A stretch of 64,000 nucleotides of DNA from Streptomyces sp. CB01201 (GCF_002803085.1 NZ_NNBJ01000024.1:1-64000); one strand, 5' to 3'. Shown: positions 24,261 to 32,855, counted from the stretch's first letter. The notes: a model not told the origin generated them from the sequence alone. Numbers and translations are program-made.

Positions 24261-26480
24261 GTGGCCAAGACCGCCACTCGCCGTAGGCGCCAGTCCGCCC
24301 CGGCCGTGAAGCCCCGCGCCAACGGGCGCGCCAAGACGCCGGCGGCCCCGGCCGCCGTCTTCGCCCAGGCCGCCGCCGAGGAGCCGCTGGTGCATCCGGA
24401 GGCCGACGCGGTCCTGGCCGACGCCGCCGACCGCGCCGCCGACATCCGGGACCGGGCCGCCGACGTCATCGACCTCGCGCGTGAGGAGGCCGCTGCCCTC
24501 CAGGCGGAAGCCGAGAGTGCGGCCGCGCGTACTGTCGCCGCCACACACGAGCAGGTCACTGTGCTGATGACCGAGGCGCAGACCCGCGCCGCGGGCATCA
24601 CCGCCGAAGCCGACCAGGAGGCCACCACCCACCGCGCGGCGGCGAAGAAGGACCTGGAGGCGGCGCGCGGTGAGGCCGACCGGCTTCTGACGGAGGCCCG
24701 TGACCGTGCCAAGACCCTGGTGACGGAGGCCCGCACGCAGGTCGTCGACCTCACCGAGCTGGCCGCCACTGACCGCGAAGCGACCGGCAAGGCGGTTGCC
24801 GAGCTGCGCCGCCTGGCGGAGGCCGACCTCACCGAGCTCGGTGCCCTGGTCGACCAGCGCCGCATCGAGGCCGGCCAGATCCTCGCCCGCGCCCAGGAGC
24901 AGGCCGACGCCCTGGTCGCCGCCGCGCAGCGGGAAGTCGACCAGGCCCGCGAGCGATTCGCCCAGCTCGCGTCGGCGGCAGCCGAGCAGTACGACGGCCG
25001 CCGCGCGGAGGCGGAGGCGCTGTACGCGAACGCGGTCGCCGCTGCCGACGAGCGGCGCCGCGAGGCCGCCGACCGCGTCGCGGCCGCGCACACCGAGGCG
25101 GAGACTGCCCGCACCGAGCTGCGGACGACGCTCCGCTCGCTCACCGACCAGTTCGACGCGGAGGCCGCCACCAAGCGCAAGGCCCTCGCCGACGAACTCG
25201 CCGGGCTCAAGGCGGCGTGCGACAAGCAGCGCGAACGGCTGCGGGACGAAGCCAAGACCGTCGCGGTGCAGCTGCGCGAGGCCGCCCAGAAGGAAGCGAG
25301 CCGCATCACAGGCGAGGCGGAGCGCAAGGCGAAGGCCGTCACCGACCGCGCCGCGGCGGATGAGGCCCGCGCCCGCCGGCTGCTCGATGAGGCCAGGGAG
25401 GCGAAGAAGTCCGCGTCCCGCTGGAACGGCTGGCAGCAGAACATCAGCCGCAAGGCGTGGAAGACCGCCCCGTGGATCGCGCTCGCCGCCGGCGTCGGGC
25501 TCGCGGCCTCCGGCGAGTACGAACTGGCCCGCATGGTCGGCATCAACCAGTACGTCGCCCCGCTGCTCCCTGTCTCCATCGACGTCTACTGCGTCACCGC
25601 GTTCCGGGCCAAGAAGGACATCCCGTACGCGCTGCTGCTGATGGCGTCGGCGAACGTGACGTACCACCTGTCCGAGCAGGCGCACATCGTCCAGGACGGC
25701 CAGTCGGCTCCGTGGCAGCTGACCACGTTCGTCGTGCTGATCTTTGTGGCGGTCATCTGGCGCGTCCACACCCTCATGCACGACGACGGTACGGACGGCC
25801 ACGGCAGCAAGACCGCTGCGGGCGGCCGGACCGGTACGGAGGGCGGAAACGGAATGCCCGACCGTACAGGTACGCACCGGCGTACCGACGGAACGGACGC
25901 CGCGTCGTCCAGCCGTACAGAGGGCGCGAGCCCCGGCCTGTACGCCGTGCACAACACGGTTCGCTCGGACGGCGCGGGCGCTGGATGGGACGGTACGGAC
26001 CCTGTACGCCCCGCCTCACAGCCGCCGCACGACAACACGGCGGAAGCGCCGCTGACCAGCGCGTACAGCGACCGTACAGGCGGCGTACACACCCCCTTCG
26101 AGGGGGCGGTACGTACAGGTACGGCGGCCGCAGGGCGTACAGGTACGACCAGCGCGGCCGTACAGGAACGCACTGGCGCCATCAGTGTCCGTACACAGTC
26201 GGGCGGCGAGGGTGTTCCGGCTGCCCGTACAGGTACGGACGCCGGGTTCTCTCCCGCAACCGGAACGACCGGTACGGCTGGCGGCGAGCGTCCAGGTACG
26301 CCCGTACGCACGGACGAAGAGCTCCTCCCGCTCGTACAGAACCTCCCCCGCACCGAGGACGGGTTCGTGACCCTCTACCAGGCCCGCACCAAGCTCTCCG
26401 TCAACAACGACCGCGCGGTGCGCCTGCTCTCCAAGGCCGGCCTGCTGCGCCCCGAGGACGCGGACAAGCACCTGACCTGA
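24261..26480 (+). CDS. long coiled-coil protein with DUF2637-like membrane domain (Spd-like transfer protein)
   Basis: 739 aa. After a basic start (KTATRRRRQSAPAVKP) residues ~35-385 are a continuous Ala/Glu/Arg coiled coil. Residues ~395-500 are the DUF2637/SpdB-type membrane domain: a helix at APWIALAAGVGLAAS, then VAPLLPVSIDVYCVTAF, IPYALLLMASANVTYHL and LTTFVVLIFVAVIWRVH. Residues ~510-690 are Thr/Gly/Arg-rich, encoded by the GTAC repeat array, and the last ~50 (LLPLVQNLPRTEDGFVTLYQAR) form a small HTH-like domain. Spd proteins support plasmid spread through mycelium. The coil plus membrane plus DNA-binding-like tail suggests a membrane anchor for transfer DNA. Confidence 0.8.
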   Translation: MAKTATRRRRQSAPAVKPRANGRAKTPAAPAAVFAQAAAEEPLVHPEADAVLADAADRAADIRDRAADVIDLAREEAAALQAEAESAAARTVAATHEQVTVLMTEAQTRAAGITAEADQEATTHRAAAKKDLEAARGEADRLLTEARDRAKTLVTEARTQVVDLTELAATDREATGKAVAELRRLAEADLTELGALVDQRRIEAGQILARAQEQADALVAAAQREVDQARERFAQLASAAAEQYDGRRAEAEALYANAVAAADERRREAADRVAAAHTEAETARTELRTTLRSLTDQFDAEAATKRKALADELAGLKAACDKQRERLRDEAKTVAVQLREAAQKEASRITGEAERKAKAVTDRAAADEARARRLLDEAREAKKSASRWNGWQQNISRKAWKTAPWIALAAGVGLAASGEYELARMVGINQYVAPLLPVSIDVYCVTAFRAKKDIPYALLLMASANVTYHLSEQAHIVQDGQSAPWQLTTFVVLIFVAVIWRVHTLMHDDGTDGHGSKTAAGGRTGTEGGNGMPDRTGTHRRTDGTDAASSSRTEGASPGLYAVHNTVRSDGAGAGWDGTDPVRPASQPPHDNTAEAPLTSAYSDRTGGVHTPFEGAVRTGTAAAGRTGTTSAAVQERTGAISVRTQSGGEGVPAARTGTDAGFSPATGTTGTAGGERPGTPVRTDEELLPLVQNLPRTEDGFVTLYQARTKLSVNNDRAVRLLSKAGLLRPEDADKHLT
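25789..26337. repeat. GTAC-rich repeat array inside the coiled-coil gene
   Basis: Twenty-five GTAC tetramers occur in about 550 bp. CGTACAGGTACG appears four times exactly (25863, 26112, 26136, 26226), with many half copies (CCGTACAG, CCGGTACGG). Base composition here would predict one or two GTAC. In protein the array gives repeated R-T-G-T and related residues. Such a cluster may be a DNA recognition array for a transfer or replication protein. Confidence 0.75.
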
Positions 26481-26499
26481 CCCCGTGTCCGGCACACAC

Positions 26500-26540
26500 C
26501 AGTGAGGGCCAGCCCATCGGAAGTGGGCTGGCCCTCGCTG
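26500..26540 (+). terminator. hairpin terminator
   Basis: 17-bp stem with a single T-G wobble (26500-26516 with 26524-26540), 7-base loop, 20 bases after the stop codon of the coiled-coil gene. Confidence 0.75.
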
Positions 26541-26595
26541 CGACTGCCGGAAACAGCCGACAGCTCCACCAGTACACCAGGAGGGAATCCCCGCC

Positions 26596-27075
26596 GTGAA
26601 CAGCAACAACGACCCGAACTACTCCCCCCTGCGCGACGTCGCGCAGAGCCCGGAGGCAACCGCCCGGTACCTGGCCGACGTTCAGCGGGTCCTGCTGGAC
26701 ATCGGCAAGAACCTGGAGACCCTCGCGATGGAGACCCGCGTGCACCTGCGCGGCACGAACGTGGAGGGCGACCGCTGGTACCACGCCCGGCTGCGCGCGA
26801 TGCCCGTGGAAAAGGCCCTCGGCAACGTGCTCAGGAACCTCAACAACCTGACCGAGGGCTTGGAAAAGAGCGCCTACAAGCGCCGCGCCCACGACGAGAA
26901 CGTCGTAAATACGGCCAAGGACAGGAAGGAAAAGGAGATCGAAAAGCAGCGGAAGAAGAACCCGCCCGTTCTCCATGCCGCGCCCAACCCGCCCCACCAG
27001 AGTGCGCAGAACGAGAATTCCCGCTACGGTGGTCCCACGTCGATTTACGACCTCGGTAAGCGGGAGTCGGCGTGA
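26596..27075 (+). CDS. hypothetical transfer-region protein
   Basis: 159 aa from a GTG with AGGAGGGAA upstream. Residues ~10-95 are helical (ATARYLADVQRVLLDIGKN and MPVEKALGNVLRNLNNLTEG) and end in a basic coil (KDRKEKEIEKQRKK), then a disordered tail. It overlaps the next gene by 4 bp (GTGA). Function unknown; the position between the membrane/coil gene and the 719-aa protein suggests a transfer accessory protein. Confidence 0.7.
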   Translation: MNSNNDPNYSPLRDVAQSPEATARYLADVQRVLLDIGKNLETLAMETRVHLRGTNVEGDRWYHARLRAMPVEKALGNVLRNLNNLTEGLEKSAYKRRAHDENVVNTAKDRKEKEIEKQRKKNPPVLHAAPNPPHQSAQNENSRYGGPTSIYDLGKRESA

Positions 27076-27380
27076 CGCGCCCCCTCAGCAGCATCGAGCG
27101 CTCGATCCAAAACCGGATCGGCTGGCTGCAAGAGGAAGAGCGCAAGTCGATCGAAAGTCGCGGGGAAATCGGCCGGATGGAATTCTGGCTCCGCGTTACT
27201 CGAACCGAAATCAGCCGGGAAGTAAAAGCCGGTCGCGGCGACGCCGTCACCGCTTTCACGCTCGTCTGCCGCCTCTTCAAGCTGGTCCTGGAGAAGCGGC
27301 AGGCGGGCGACCCGCGGCTGTTCGACCACCTCATGCAGTACGCGGACACCGTCCTGAAGCAGCACAGCCCGCGTAGCTGA
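27072..27380 (+). CDS. hypothetical transfer-region protein
   Basis: 102 aa, GTG start within the preceding stop (GTGA overlap). Mostly helical: SIERSIQNRIGWLQEEERKS, then FTLVCRLFKLVLEKRQ. No family known. Codon use at the start includes more A/T third positions than neighbours (for example ATCCAAAACCGGATC), suggesting a somewhat different origin for this gene pair and the 5' part of the next gene. Confidence 0.65.
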   Translation: MTRPLSSIERSIQNRIGWLQEEERKSIESRGEIGRMEFWLRVTRTEISREVKAGRGDAVTAFTLVCRLFKLVLEKRQAGDPRLFDHLMQYADTVLKQHSPRS

Positions 27381-27393
27381 GCGTCACCCATGA

Positions 27394-27420
27394 AGGCCCC
27401 GCCGGGCTCCGGCGGGGCCT
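27394..27420 (+). terminator. hairpin terminator
   Basis: Perfect 12-bp stem (27394-27405 with 27409-27420) with a 3-base loop, 14 bases after the preceding stop. Confidence 0.8.
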
Positions 27421-27432
27421 CGCGCGCGTAAA

Positions 27433-27467
27433 GCGTGCACACGTGCACGTGCACGCGCGTGCACACG
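27433..27467. repeat. 35-base alternating purine-pyrimidine tract (Z-DNA-prone), four GTGCAC copies
   Basis: Every base from 27433 to 27467 alternates purine and pyrimidine, mostly GC/GT/CA steps. GTGCAC occurs at 27435, 27443, 27449 and 27459. It lies between a terminator and the ribosome-binding site of the 719-aa protein gene, in the place of a promoter or protein-binding site. Confidence 0.8.
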
Positions 27468-27508
27468 AGACCCCACTGTCTGTCAACCCCCTGGAGGGGA
27501 GGTGCCCC

Positions 27509-29668
27509 GTGTCCGACGACTCCGACGACACCGGCGGCGGAACCCTGGTCCACGGCCCGTGGAGCGGCGAATCCACCTACACGCTGCCGCCGATCCCGGA
27601 TTTCATCGACACCATTCCGCCACCGGAAGACATTCCGCAGGCTCCCCCGGAACGCCCGGAGGAGACCACGATGGAAATTCCGGCGATCCCGGCCGCTCCC
27701 AATCCGGCTACGGCACTGCGTTCCGACGGAATTACCGTACCGGAAACCGGTCAAGATGATGGCGAATACGAGGAAGGTGAATACGTTCAGCCGCGTTCCC
27801 TCGCCGACCGTCTCGGCGACTGGCTGGAATTCCGGCTGGAAAAGGCGCGGTACAGCCATGAAAGCGAAGCGCCTTTCCGTGAAGCTGAAATAGCACGGCA
27901 GGCCGCACTGCTGGAGGGCCGCACCGCGCAGGAAGTCGCGATGATGGAGCAGAACGGAAAGCTCCACGCCGCGATAATGAAAGCGAAGGGCGACAAGGCG
28001 GCGGCCCGCGGAAAGGCGGACGCCGACCGCATGAAGTCCTCCAGCGCGGGCCTGGGTGCGGACAAGGGCCGCTCGAAGGCCGGCGGCGGGGGCGGATCCT
28101 CGCGCGGCGGCAGCGGCACCGGGCCCCGCAACAGCTCGGGGCCCGGTTCGAAGGGGCCGGGGTCGCGTGGCCCCAGCCCCAACTCCGTTGGCAGCGGGGG
28201 GCGTTCGGGGTCCGGGACAGGTGGCGGCAAGGGCCCTGAACGGGCCTCTGGCAGCCGTTCAGGCGGCGCCGGTCGCTCGGGTCCGGGAGGAGGCTTGAAG
28301 GGCTCCCACAGCGGCTCTGGCGGCTCCGGTCGAGGCGGCGGCTCGAAGGGCGACGGCGGCCGGGCGCAGCACAACAGCCCGGCGTCCAACGCCCGTGCGG
28401 AGAAGGCCCGCGGTCGCGCCGACCGTGCCGCGAATCGGCAGGCCGGACGGCAGGAGCGGCGCAGCAACGGGCACAGTGCCGGCCTCGCCGATCGGAGCAA
28501 GAACCGGGACCAGGCGCGCGCCAACCGGCAGCAGGAATGGCAGGACCGCCGGGACAGGAAGGCGGAGTGGGACGCGGCGAGGAAGGCCAAGCGGGAAGCC
28601 GCAGCGTCGGCCGACACCGGCCGCACCACGCTGGGAAAGGCCGTGGGCGAGGAAGCCCAGCGCCGCTTCGACAAACGGCGTGCCGACGCGAAAGCCGCCG
28701 CCGACGCGAAGGACGCCAAGGCGGCCGGCACCGAGAAGGTGAACCTGACCAAGGACAAGGACAAGAGCACCGACGGCAAGGACACCAAGACCGCCAAGGA
28801 CACCAAGGACGCTCCCGAGGGAGCCTCCAGCGCCGCGAGGGACAGCACGGCGGGTGACGGGGCGTCTGACGGCGGGAAGAAGCGGCATCGGTTCCGGCGC
28901 CGGCGCACCAGTACTGAGGGCCGGGCCGGTCGGCGCGGCCGTTCCCGCCGCACGGGACGCGGTCGTGCGGGGCGCGCCGGTCGCGGTGGCCGTCCGGCGG
29001 GCAGCCCGTTCGGCGAAGAGGACTCCACCCCGACCGTGGAGTGGCCCGACCACCCCACCCGCCCGCCGCGGTCGGCGCCGCCCTCCGAGGAGGACATCGT
29101 CGACGCGGACATCGTCCCCGACGCGCCCGCAGGCCTCACGGCCGGCGTCAAGGGCCTGCTGGCCGCACCAGAGGCACACACCGCGCGGCCCGGCACCAGC
29201 CGGCCGACCAGCACGGAGACCACCACGGTAGGGAGCAGCGTGAGCAGCGCATCGGTCAGCAGGGCGTCCGGTACGGGCGGCCTGGGTGCTCAGCACCGCA
29301 CGGACATCACGTTCGACGACTACCTGATGGAGATGGCGAACATCGCCATCCAGGCCGCCTCCGACCAGGAGCGGGCCGAAGCCCTCGCGGAGGCCCTGAA
29401 CAAGGTGGCCGACGCCCTGCGGGACATGGCCACCGACCTGGTCGGCGACCACAACGTCACCACCGAGGTCACCGAGCTGATCTCAGACCTGGCCGACTCC
29501 GCGGCCCGCATGAAGCAGCAGGCGCAGCGGTGCGCGACCGAGTGCGGGCTGGCCCTGGAGGCCGCCAAGCTCGCCGCCGCGATGGTCGCCCGCGTGTACG
29601 GCCAGGACATGGCCGCGAAGGAAGACGCGGGCCTCACCTACGCGTCGGCCGCCGCCCACCACGACTAA
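27509..29668 (+). CDS. large low-complexity transfer-region protein
   Basis: 719 aa from the GTG at 27509, preceded by GGGGAGGTG; the upstream ATG-containing frame would include the repeat tract and is rejected. Residues 1-100 are acidic and Pro-rich, 100-185 helical (RLGDWLEFRLEKARYSHES), 190-300 Gly/Ser-rich, 300-440 a basic coil (Arg/Ala/Lys), 440-520 KDTK repeats and an Arg-rich stretch, and 590-719 a folded helical domain (ITFDDYLMEMANIAIQAAS onward). The modular design resembles DNA-binding scaffold proteins of actinobacterial conjugation. No enzymatic motif is present. Confidence 0.75.
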   Translation: MSDDSDDTGGGTLVHGPWSGESTYTLPPIPDFIDTIPPPEDIPQAPPERPEETTMEIPAIPAAPNPATALRSDGITVPETGQDDGEYEEGEYVQPRSLADRLGDWLEFRLEKARYSHESEAPFREAEIARQAALLEGRTAQEVAMMEQNGKLHAAIMKAKGDKAAARGKADADRMKSSSAGLGADKGRSKAGGGGGSSRGGSGTGPRNSSGPGSKGPGSRGPSPNSVGSGGRSGSGTGGGKGPERASGSRSGGAGRSGPGGGLKGSHSGSGGSGRGGGSKGDGGRAQHNSPASNARAEKARGRADRAANRQAGRQERRSNGHSAGLADRSKNRDQARANRQQEWQDRRDRKAEWDAARKAKREAAASADTGRTTLGKAVGEEAQRRFDKRRADAKAAADAKDAKAAGTEKVNLTKDKDKSTDGKDTKTAKDTKDAPEGASSAARDSTAGDGASDGGKKRHRFRRRRTSTEGRAGRRGRSRRTGRGRAGRAGRGGRPAGSPFGEEDSTPTVEWPDHPTRPPRSAPPSEEDIVDADIVPDAPAGLTAGVKGLLAAPEAHTARPGTSRPTSTETTTVGSSVSSASVSRASGTGGLGAQHRTDITFDDYLMEMANIAIQAASDQERAEALAEALNKVADALRDMATDLVGDHNVTTEVTELISDLADSAARMKQQAQRCATECGLALEAAKLAAAMVARVYGQDMAAKEDAGLTYASAAAHHD

Positions 29669-29689
29669 GCAGAGGGAGGAACCCCGCTG

Positions 29690-30109
29690 ATGAGCAGCGA
29701 TCTCGCACCCCGCCCCAGGAGCGCGGCGCCCGCCGTCGCCGACGGCGACAACCGCTACAAGGCCGTCCAGGCCAAGCTCGACGCCCTCGGGCGCGCGCTC
29801 GACGACGCCGGGCTCGGCCTGGAGGAGCTCGTGCGCAGCATCCGCAAGAACGCCAAGCGCGCCGAGGACGCCGCCCGCGACGTCGACAACGCCGAACTCG
29901 ACCCGCGCTTCGTGGAGCTGACCAGCAACGTCGGTATCGCCCTCGGGGGCGCCGGGGTCCAGGTCAAGAAGCTGTACGAGACGGCACAGGAGACCGCCGA
30001 CCTCACCCACGACACCAAGCGCACCCACTCCAAGCTCTACGGAGCGCTGGACGACATCCGCTCCAACCGGCGGGAGAAGACGCCCCGGCCGGGCTTCTTC
30101 AACCGCTGA
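29690..30109 (+). CDS. hypothetical conjugation-associated protein
   Basis: 139 aa, ATG at 29690 after AGGGAGGAA. It is nearly all helical (YKAVQAKLDALGRALDDAG, LEELVRSIRKNAKRAEDAARDVDNAEL, QVKKLYETAQETADLTHDT), like a small coiled-coil adaptor. It directly precedes the FtsK-like translocase gene and has similar spacing in other actinobacterial transfer regions as far as I recall, so a partnership with the translocase is likely. Confidence 0.7.
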   Translation: MSSDLAPRPRSAAPAVADGDNRYKAVQAKLDALGRALDDAGLGLEELVRSIRKNAKRAEDAARDVDNAELDPRFVELTSNVGIALGGAGVQVKKLYETAQETADLTHDTKRTHSKLYGALDDIRSNRREKTPRPGFFNR

Positions 30110-30130
30110 CCCCGCTCCCCCACCCACCCG

Positions 30131-30169
30131 CCGCGGGCGGCCCCGCACACCCTGCGGGGCCGCCCGCGG
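30131..30169 (+). terminator. strong hairpin in the gap before the translocase gene
   Basis: Perfect 17-bp stem (30131-30147 with 30153-30169), 5-base loop. It ends 10-12 bases before the ribosome-binding site of the translocase gene, so it may reduce rather than abolish read-through. Confidence 0.75.
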
Positions 30170-30190
30170 CTGTTCCGCGAAGGAGAAACG

Positions 30191-32326
30191 GTGACCACGC
30201 CGCGCAGCGTCGTACTCGAACGACTCGCCTACACCCTCGCCGCACCCGTGCTGGCCGTGGCCCCGAACCTGTATCCCGACAGCCCCGTCAACCAGGTCGT
30301 GCAGCTGGCCGGCGCGGCCGGGATCGGCGGCTGGTTCCTCGCCGCCAAGAGCGACGCGCCCGGCGCCGGACGCAAGATCCTGCGCTGGAGTCCGCTGGTC
30401 CTGGCCGCCGCCATCGACGTCACCGCCAAGACCACCACAGGCTGGGGCCCGTGGTGGATGGACGGACTGCTCGCCGCGGGATGGGCGGCGGCCGGCTACC
30501 TGGTGATGCCGTTCTCCCGGCACGCCCGCCGCCGTCACCGCCCCGCCCTCGCCGCCCCCGCCCCGCAGCCGGCGCCCGCCGAAATCATCGAGGAGCCGGT
30601 GACGGTGCCGGACGACGGAGCCGACCTGCTCACCCGCGACGCCCGGATGCTGTGGGAGCAGGCCGGAATGCCTGGCCGCACCCACATCGTCAGGGCCACC
30701 CGGCACCCCGGCATGCGGCACGACATGACGCTCCTGCTGCGCGCCTCGGAGCCCGGACGGCCGATCACCGGCCTGACCGAGGCCGCGGTCGCCGCCCCGT
30801 TCGCCGTGCCGTCCAGCGACGTCGTCCTGGCGGAGGTCGCCATCCAGCCCGGCCGCCAGGGCGGCCCCGGCTGGATGGAGGCCCACCTCACCCCCGACGC
30901 CAACACCCGCCGCCGCACCAAGCCGACCGACCAGGAGCGCTGGACGGACAAGGTCGGCTCGCCCAAGGGCGGCGCCCCCGGATCCGAGCTCGTCCACAAG
31001 ACCCGCGACGACGTCCGGGGGGTCACCTTCTACCGGGCGAAGATGGCCGACGCCACCACCAGCCCGCGCATCGACCTGGCCAAGGTATGCCGCGGCCTGA
31101 AGCTCCCCGAGGACGACTCCTGCGTATTCGTCCTCATCGACGGCACCGAGTTCCTCATCAGCGCCTTCGACAAGCCCCCGCTGTCCGCGATCTTCCCCGC
31201 CACCCGGGAGCTCCTCACCCCGGACGCCAAGGGCATGTACGTGTGCGGCTACACCATCACCGGCCAGCCGGTGAAGAACATGGTGTTCCAGCACGACAAG
31301 AACGCCGCACGTCACGGGCTGATCCTGGGCGTCTCCCGGTCCGGGAAGACGCAGTTCTTCGCGATCGACATGGCCGCCATGTCCCTTGCCGGTCAGGTCG
31401 TGTGGCTCTCCACCGTCCGCAAGGACGAGAAGACATCCACGCTCGGCAGGTACATCGACCGGCAGGGCTCCAACGCCCTGTGGATGGCCCGCTCGCTGCG
31501 CGCGGCGAAGGCGCTGTGCGAGATCCGCGCGGAGATGCCCTGGGCGTACGACGGCGAGGCGCACGACTACAAGCCGGGCGACCCGCGCTGCCCCTACCGG
31601 CAGCTGAACGTGTTCGCGGACGAGTTCATGACCGCAGCCCAGGACGCGACGTTCGGCGAGTTCATCCAAACCGACGGCGACGACCTCACGGTCACGGGCC
31701 TGAAGTACGGGATCGGCTTCAACCCGGCCGGGCAGTCGCCGTTCGCGCACAACGGGTTCTCCACCGAGATGAAGGACAACCTCCGGCAAAACTCCCGCCC
31801 GTCGATCTTCAACATGGGCTCGCCGGGTGCCACCCGTAAGGCGGCGGAGGGCACGATGGAGAGCGCCTACGACGTGCCGACGATCCCGGCCCGCTACGCC
31901 CAGCAGGAAGGCTCCGCGATCGAGCGGGCCATGCGCGGCGAGGCCGACCCCGAGAACGGGGTCAGCACCGGAGGCGTCGCCATCATGGTCCTGGACAACG
32001 GCCGCGCGGTCCTCATGCGCTCGCTGTACGCCGACTTCGACACCGACCTCGCCACCCTGTTCCCCAGCGAGATCAACCACCTCACCGACCACGAGATCGC
32101 GGAGCTGGAGAAGCGCGGCCTGTGGTTCGACTGGAACGAGCCTGTGAGGCCCGGCGAGTTCTGGCCCGAGCCCAAGGAAGACGACGGCGACGACGGTGGC
32201 TCCCGCCGCCGTGGCGGCGGTGGCGGCAAGGGCGGCGGTGGCCGGGCGTCCAAGGGCGGCGGCCGCCAGGAGGTCGTCTCTGCCCGCAAGGCGCTGGAGG
32301 CCATCAAGAGCCTCACCGACGCCTGA
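30191..32326 (+). CDS. traB: FtsK/SpoIIIE-type conjugative DNA translocase (TraB-like)
   Basis: 711 aa from a GTG with AAGGAGA ahead. Two membrane segments lie near the N-terminus (VVQLAGAAGIGGWFLAA and LVLAAAIDVT / GLLAAGWAAAGYLVM). The ATPase core has Walker A GVSRSGKTQFF at ~380 and Walker B LNVFADEF at ~473, with conserved NSRPSIFNMG downstream. The C-terminal ~70 residues are Gly/Arg/Lys-rich followed by a helix (SARKALEAIKSL). Streptomyces TraB proteins form hexamers at the septum and move double-stranded plasmid DNA; this protein is the only translocase in the window and no relaxase is seen, consistent with that mechanism. Canonical TraB ends in a winged helix; here the end differs. 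Confidence 0.85.
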   Translation: MTTPRSVVLERLAYTLAAPVLAVAPNLYPDSPVNQVVQLAGAAGIGGWFLAAKSDAPGAGRKILRWSPLVLAAAIDVTAKTTTGWGPWWMDGLLAAGWAAAGYLVMPFSRHARRRHRPALAAPAPQPAPAEIIEEPVTVPDDGADLLTRDARMLWEQAGMPGRTHIVRATRHPGMRHDMTLLLRASEPGRPITGLTEAAVAAPFAVPSSDVVLAEVAIQPGRQGGPGWMEAHLTPDANTRRRTKPTDQERWTDKVGSPKGGAPGSELVHKTRDDVRGVTFYRAKMADATTSPRIDLAKVCRGLKLPEDDSCVFVLIDGTEFLISAFDKPPLSAIFPATRELLTPDAKGMYVCGYTITGQPVKNMVFQHDKNAARHGLILGVSRSGKTQFFAIDMAAMSLAGQVVWLSTVRKDEKTSTLGRYIDRQGSNALWMARSLRAAKALCEIRAEMPWAYDGEAHDYKPGDPRCPYRQLNVFADEFMTAAQDATFGEFIQTDGDDLTVTGLKYGIGFNPAGQSPFAHNGFSTEMKDNLRQNSRPSIFNMGSPGATRKAAEGTMESAYDVPTIPARYAQQEGSAIERAMRGEADPENGVSTGGVAIMVLDNGRAVLMRSLYADFDTDLATLFPSEINHLTDHEIAELEKRGLWFDWNEPVRPGEFWPEPKEDDGDDGGSRRRGGGGGKGGGGRASKGGGRQEVVSARKALEAIKSLTDA

Positions 32327-32344
32327 TCACACCCACCCATCCCC

Positions 32345-32377
32345 GGGGGCCGGCCTGCCCGAGCGCGGCCGGCCCCC
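32345..32377 (+). terminator. hairpin terminator
   Basis: 11-bp stem (32345-32355 with 32367-32377), 11-base loop, 18 bases after the translocase stop. Confidence 0.7.
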
Positions 32378-32406
32378 ACCCACTCTGCGAAGGAGCATCA
32401 CCCGCC

Positions 32407-32595
32407 GTGGCCCTCTCCGTCTCTGCCGCCGTACTGCTGGGCATCGTCGTCATCGTCCTGATCAAGGGCGGCAACGTCCGTGTCGGCTCAGCGCTGGCCT
32501 GCACGCTGTTCGGCTTCACCCTCGCCGCGACCGGACTGGCCCCGGCCATCAACAGCGGCCTCACCTCGGTCGCCGGACTGCTCTCCAACTTCTGA
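32407..32595 (+). CDS. small membrane protein (Spd-like)
   Basis: 62 aa from the GTG at 32407 (AAGGAG upstream). Two hydrophobic segments, SAAVLLGIVVIVLIKGG and GSALACTLFGFTLAATGLAP, separated by a short polar loop. It fits the small hydrophobic proteins that accompany TraB in Streptomyces plasmids and help spreading. It ends 1 base from the stop codon of an opposite-strand gene. Confidence 0.75.
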   Translation: MALSVSAAVLLGIVVIVLIKGGNVRVGSALACTLFGFTLAATGLAPAINSGLTSVAGLLSNF

Positions 32596-32757
32596 CTACG
32601 CCTCGGTCCACGGCGGGTCGGGTGTGGTGTTGAGGCCGTCGCAGTAGCAGCAGTCCCACTCCGAGGGCACCTCCCACTTGTCGACCCAGAAGCCGACCTG
32701 CTTACCCACGAAGAAGTTCTCACCCCCGCACCACCCGCAGTCGAAGACGAACTCCAC
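32596..32757 (-). CDS. small zinc-ribbon-like protein on the opposite strand
   Basis: 53 aa from the GTG at 32757, with GGAGGGGG about 8 bases ahead. Two Cys pairs (FDCGWCGG and DCCYCDG) frame an aromatic-rich stretch (NFFVGKQVGFWVDKWEVP). Third codon positions are almost all G/C in this frame. It is the only minus-strand gene in the 12-kb transfer region and converges with the small membrane protein. Function unknown. Confidence 0.65.
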   Translation of the reverse strand: MEFVFDCGWCGGENFFVGKQVGFWVDKWEVPSEWDCCYCDGLNTTPDPPWTEA

Positions 32758-32855
32758 CCCAGCCCCCTCCTCGCGCCTGTTGGTCCGAGGATGCCCGGCG
32801 CGCGTGGCCGGTGACTACCCCACCCGCCAGCCTCAACTCCCCTGCTACGCAACGC

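Noticed and set aside
24186..25952. 588-codon minus-strand frame opposite the coiled-coil gene
   Set aside because: Mirror of a repetitive Ala/Glu/Arg coil; no start signal or domain.
29041..31839. 932-codon + strand frame spanning several transfer genes
   Set aside because: It is Arg/Pro/Gly-rich noise, out of phase with three genes that have ribosome-binding sites and recognisable content.
29483..32092. 869-codon open frame on the minus strand opposite the translocase gene
   Set aside because: It lies opposite a clear FtsK-type gene with Walker motifs; the long frame is a by-product of high GC content, and its translation shows no family features.
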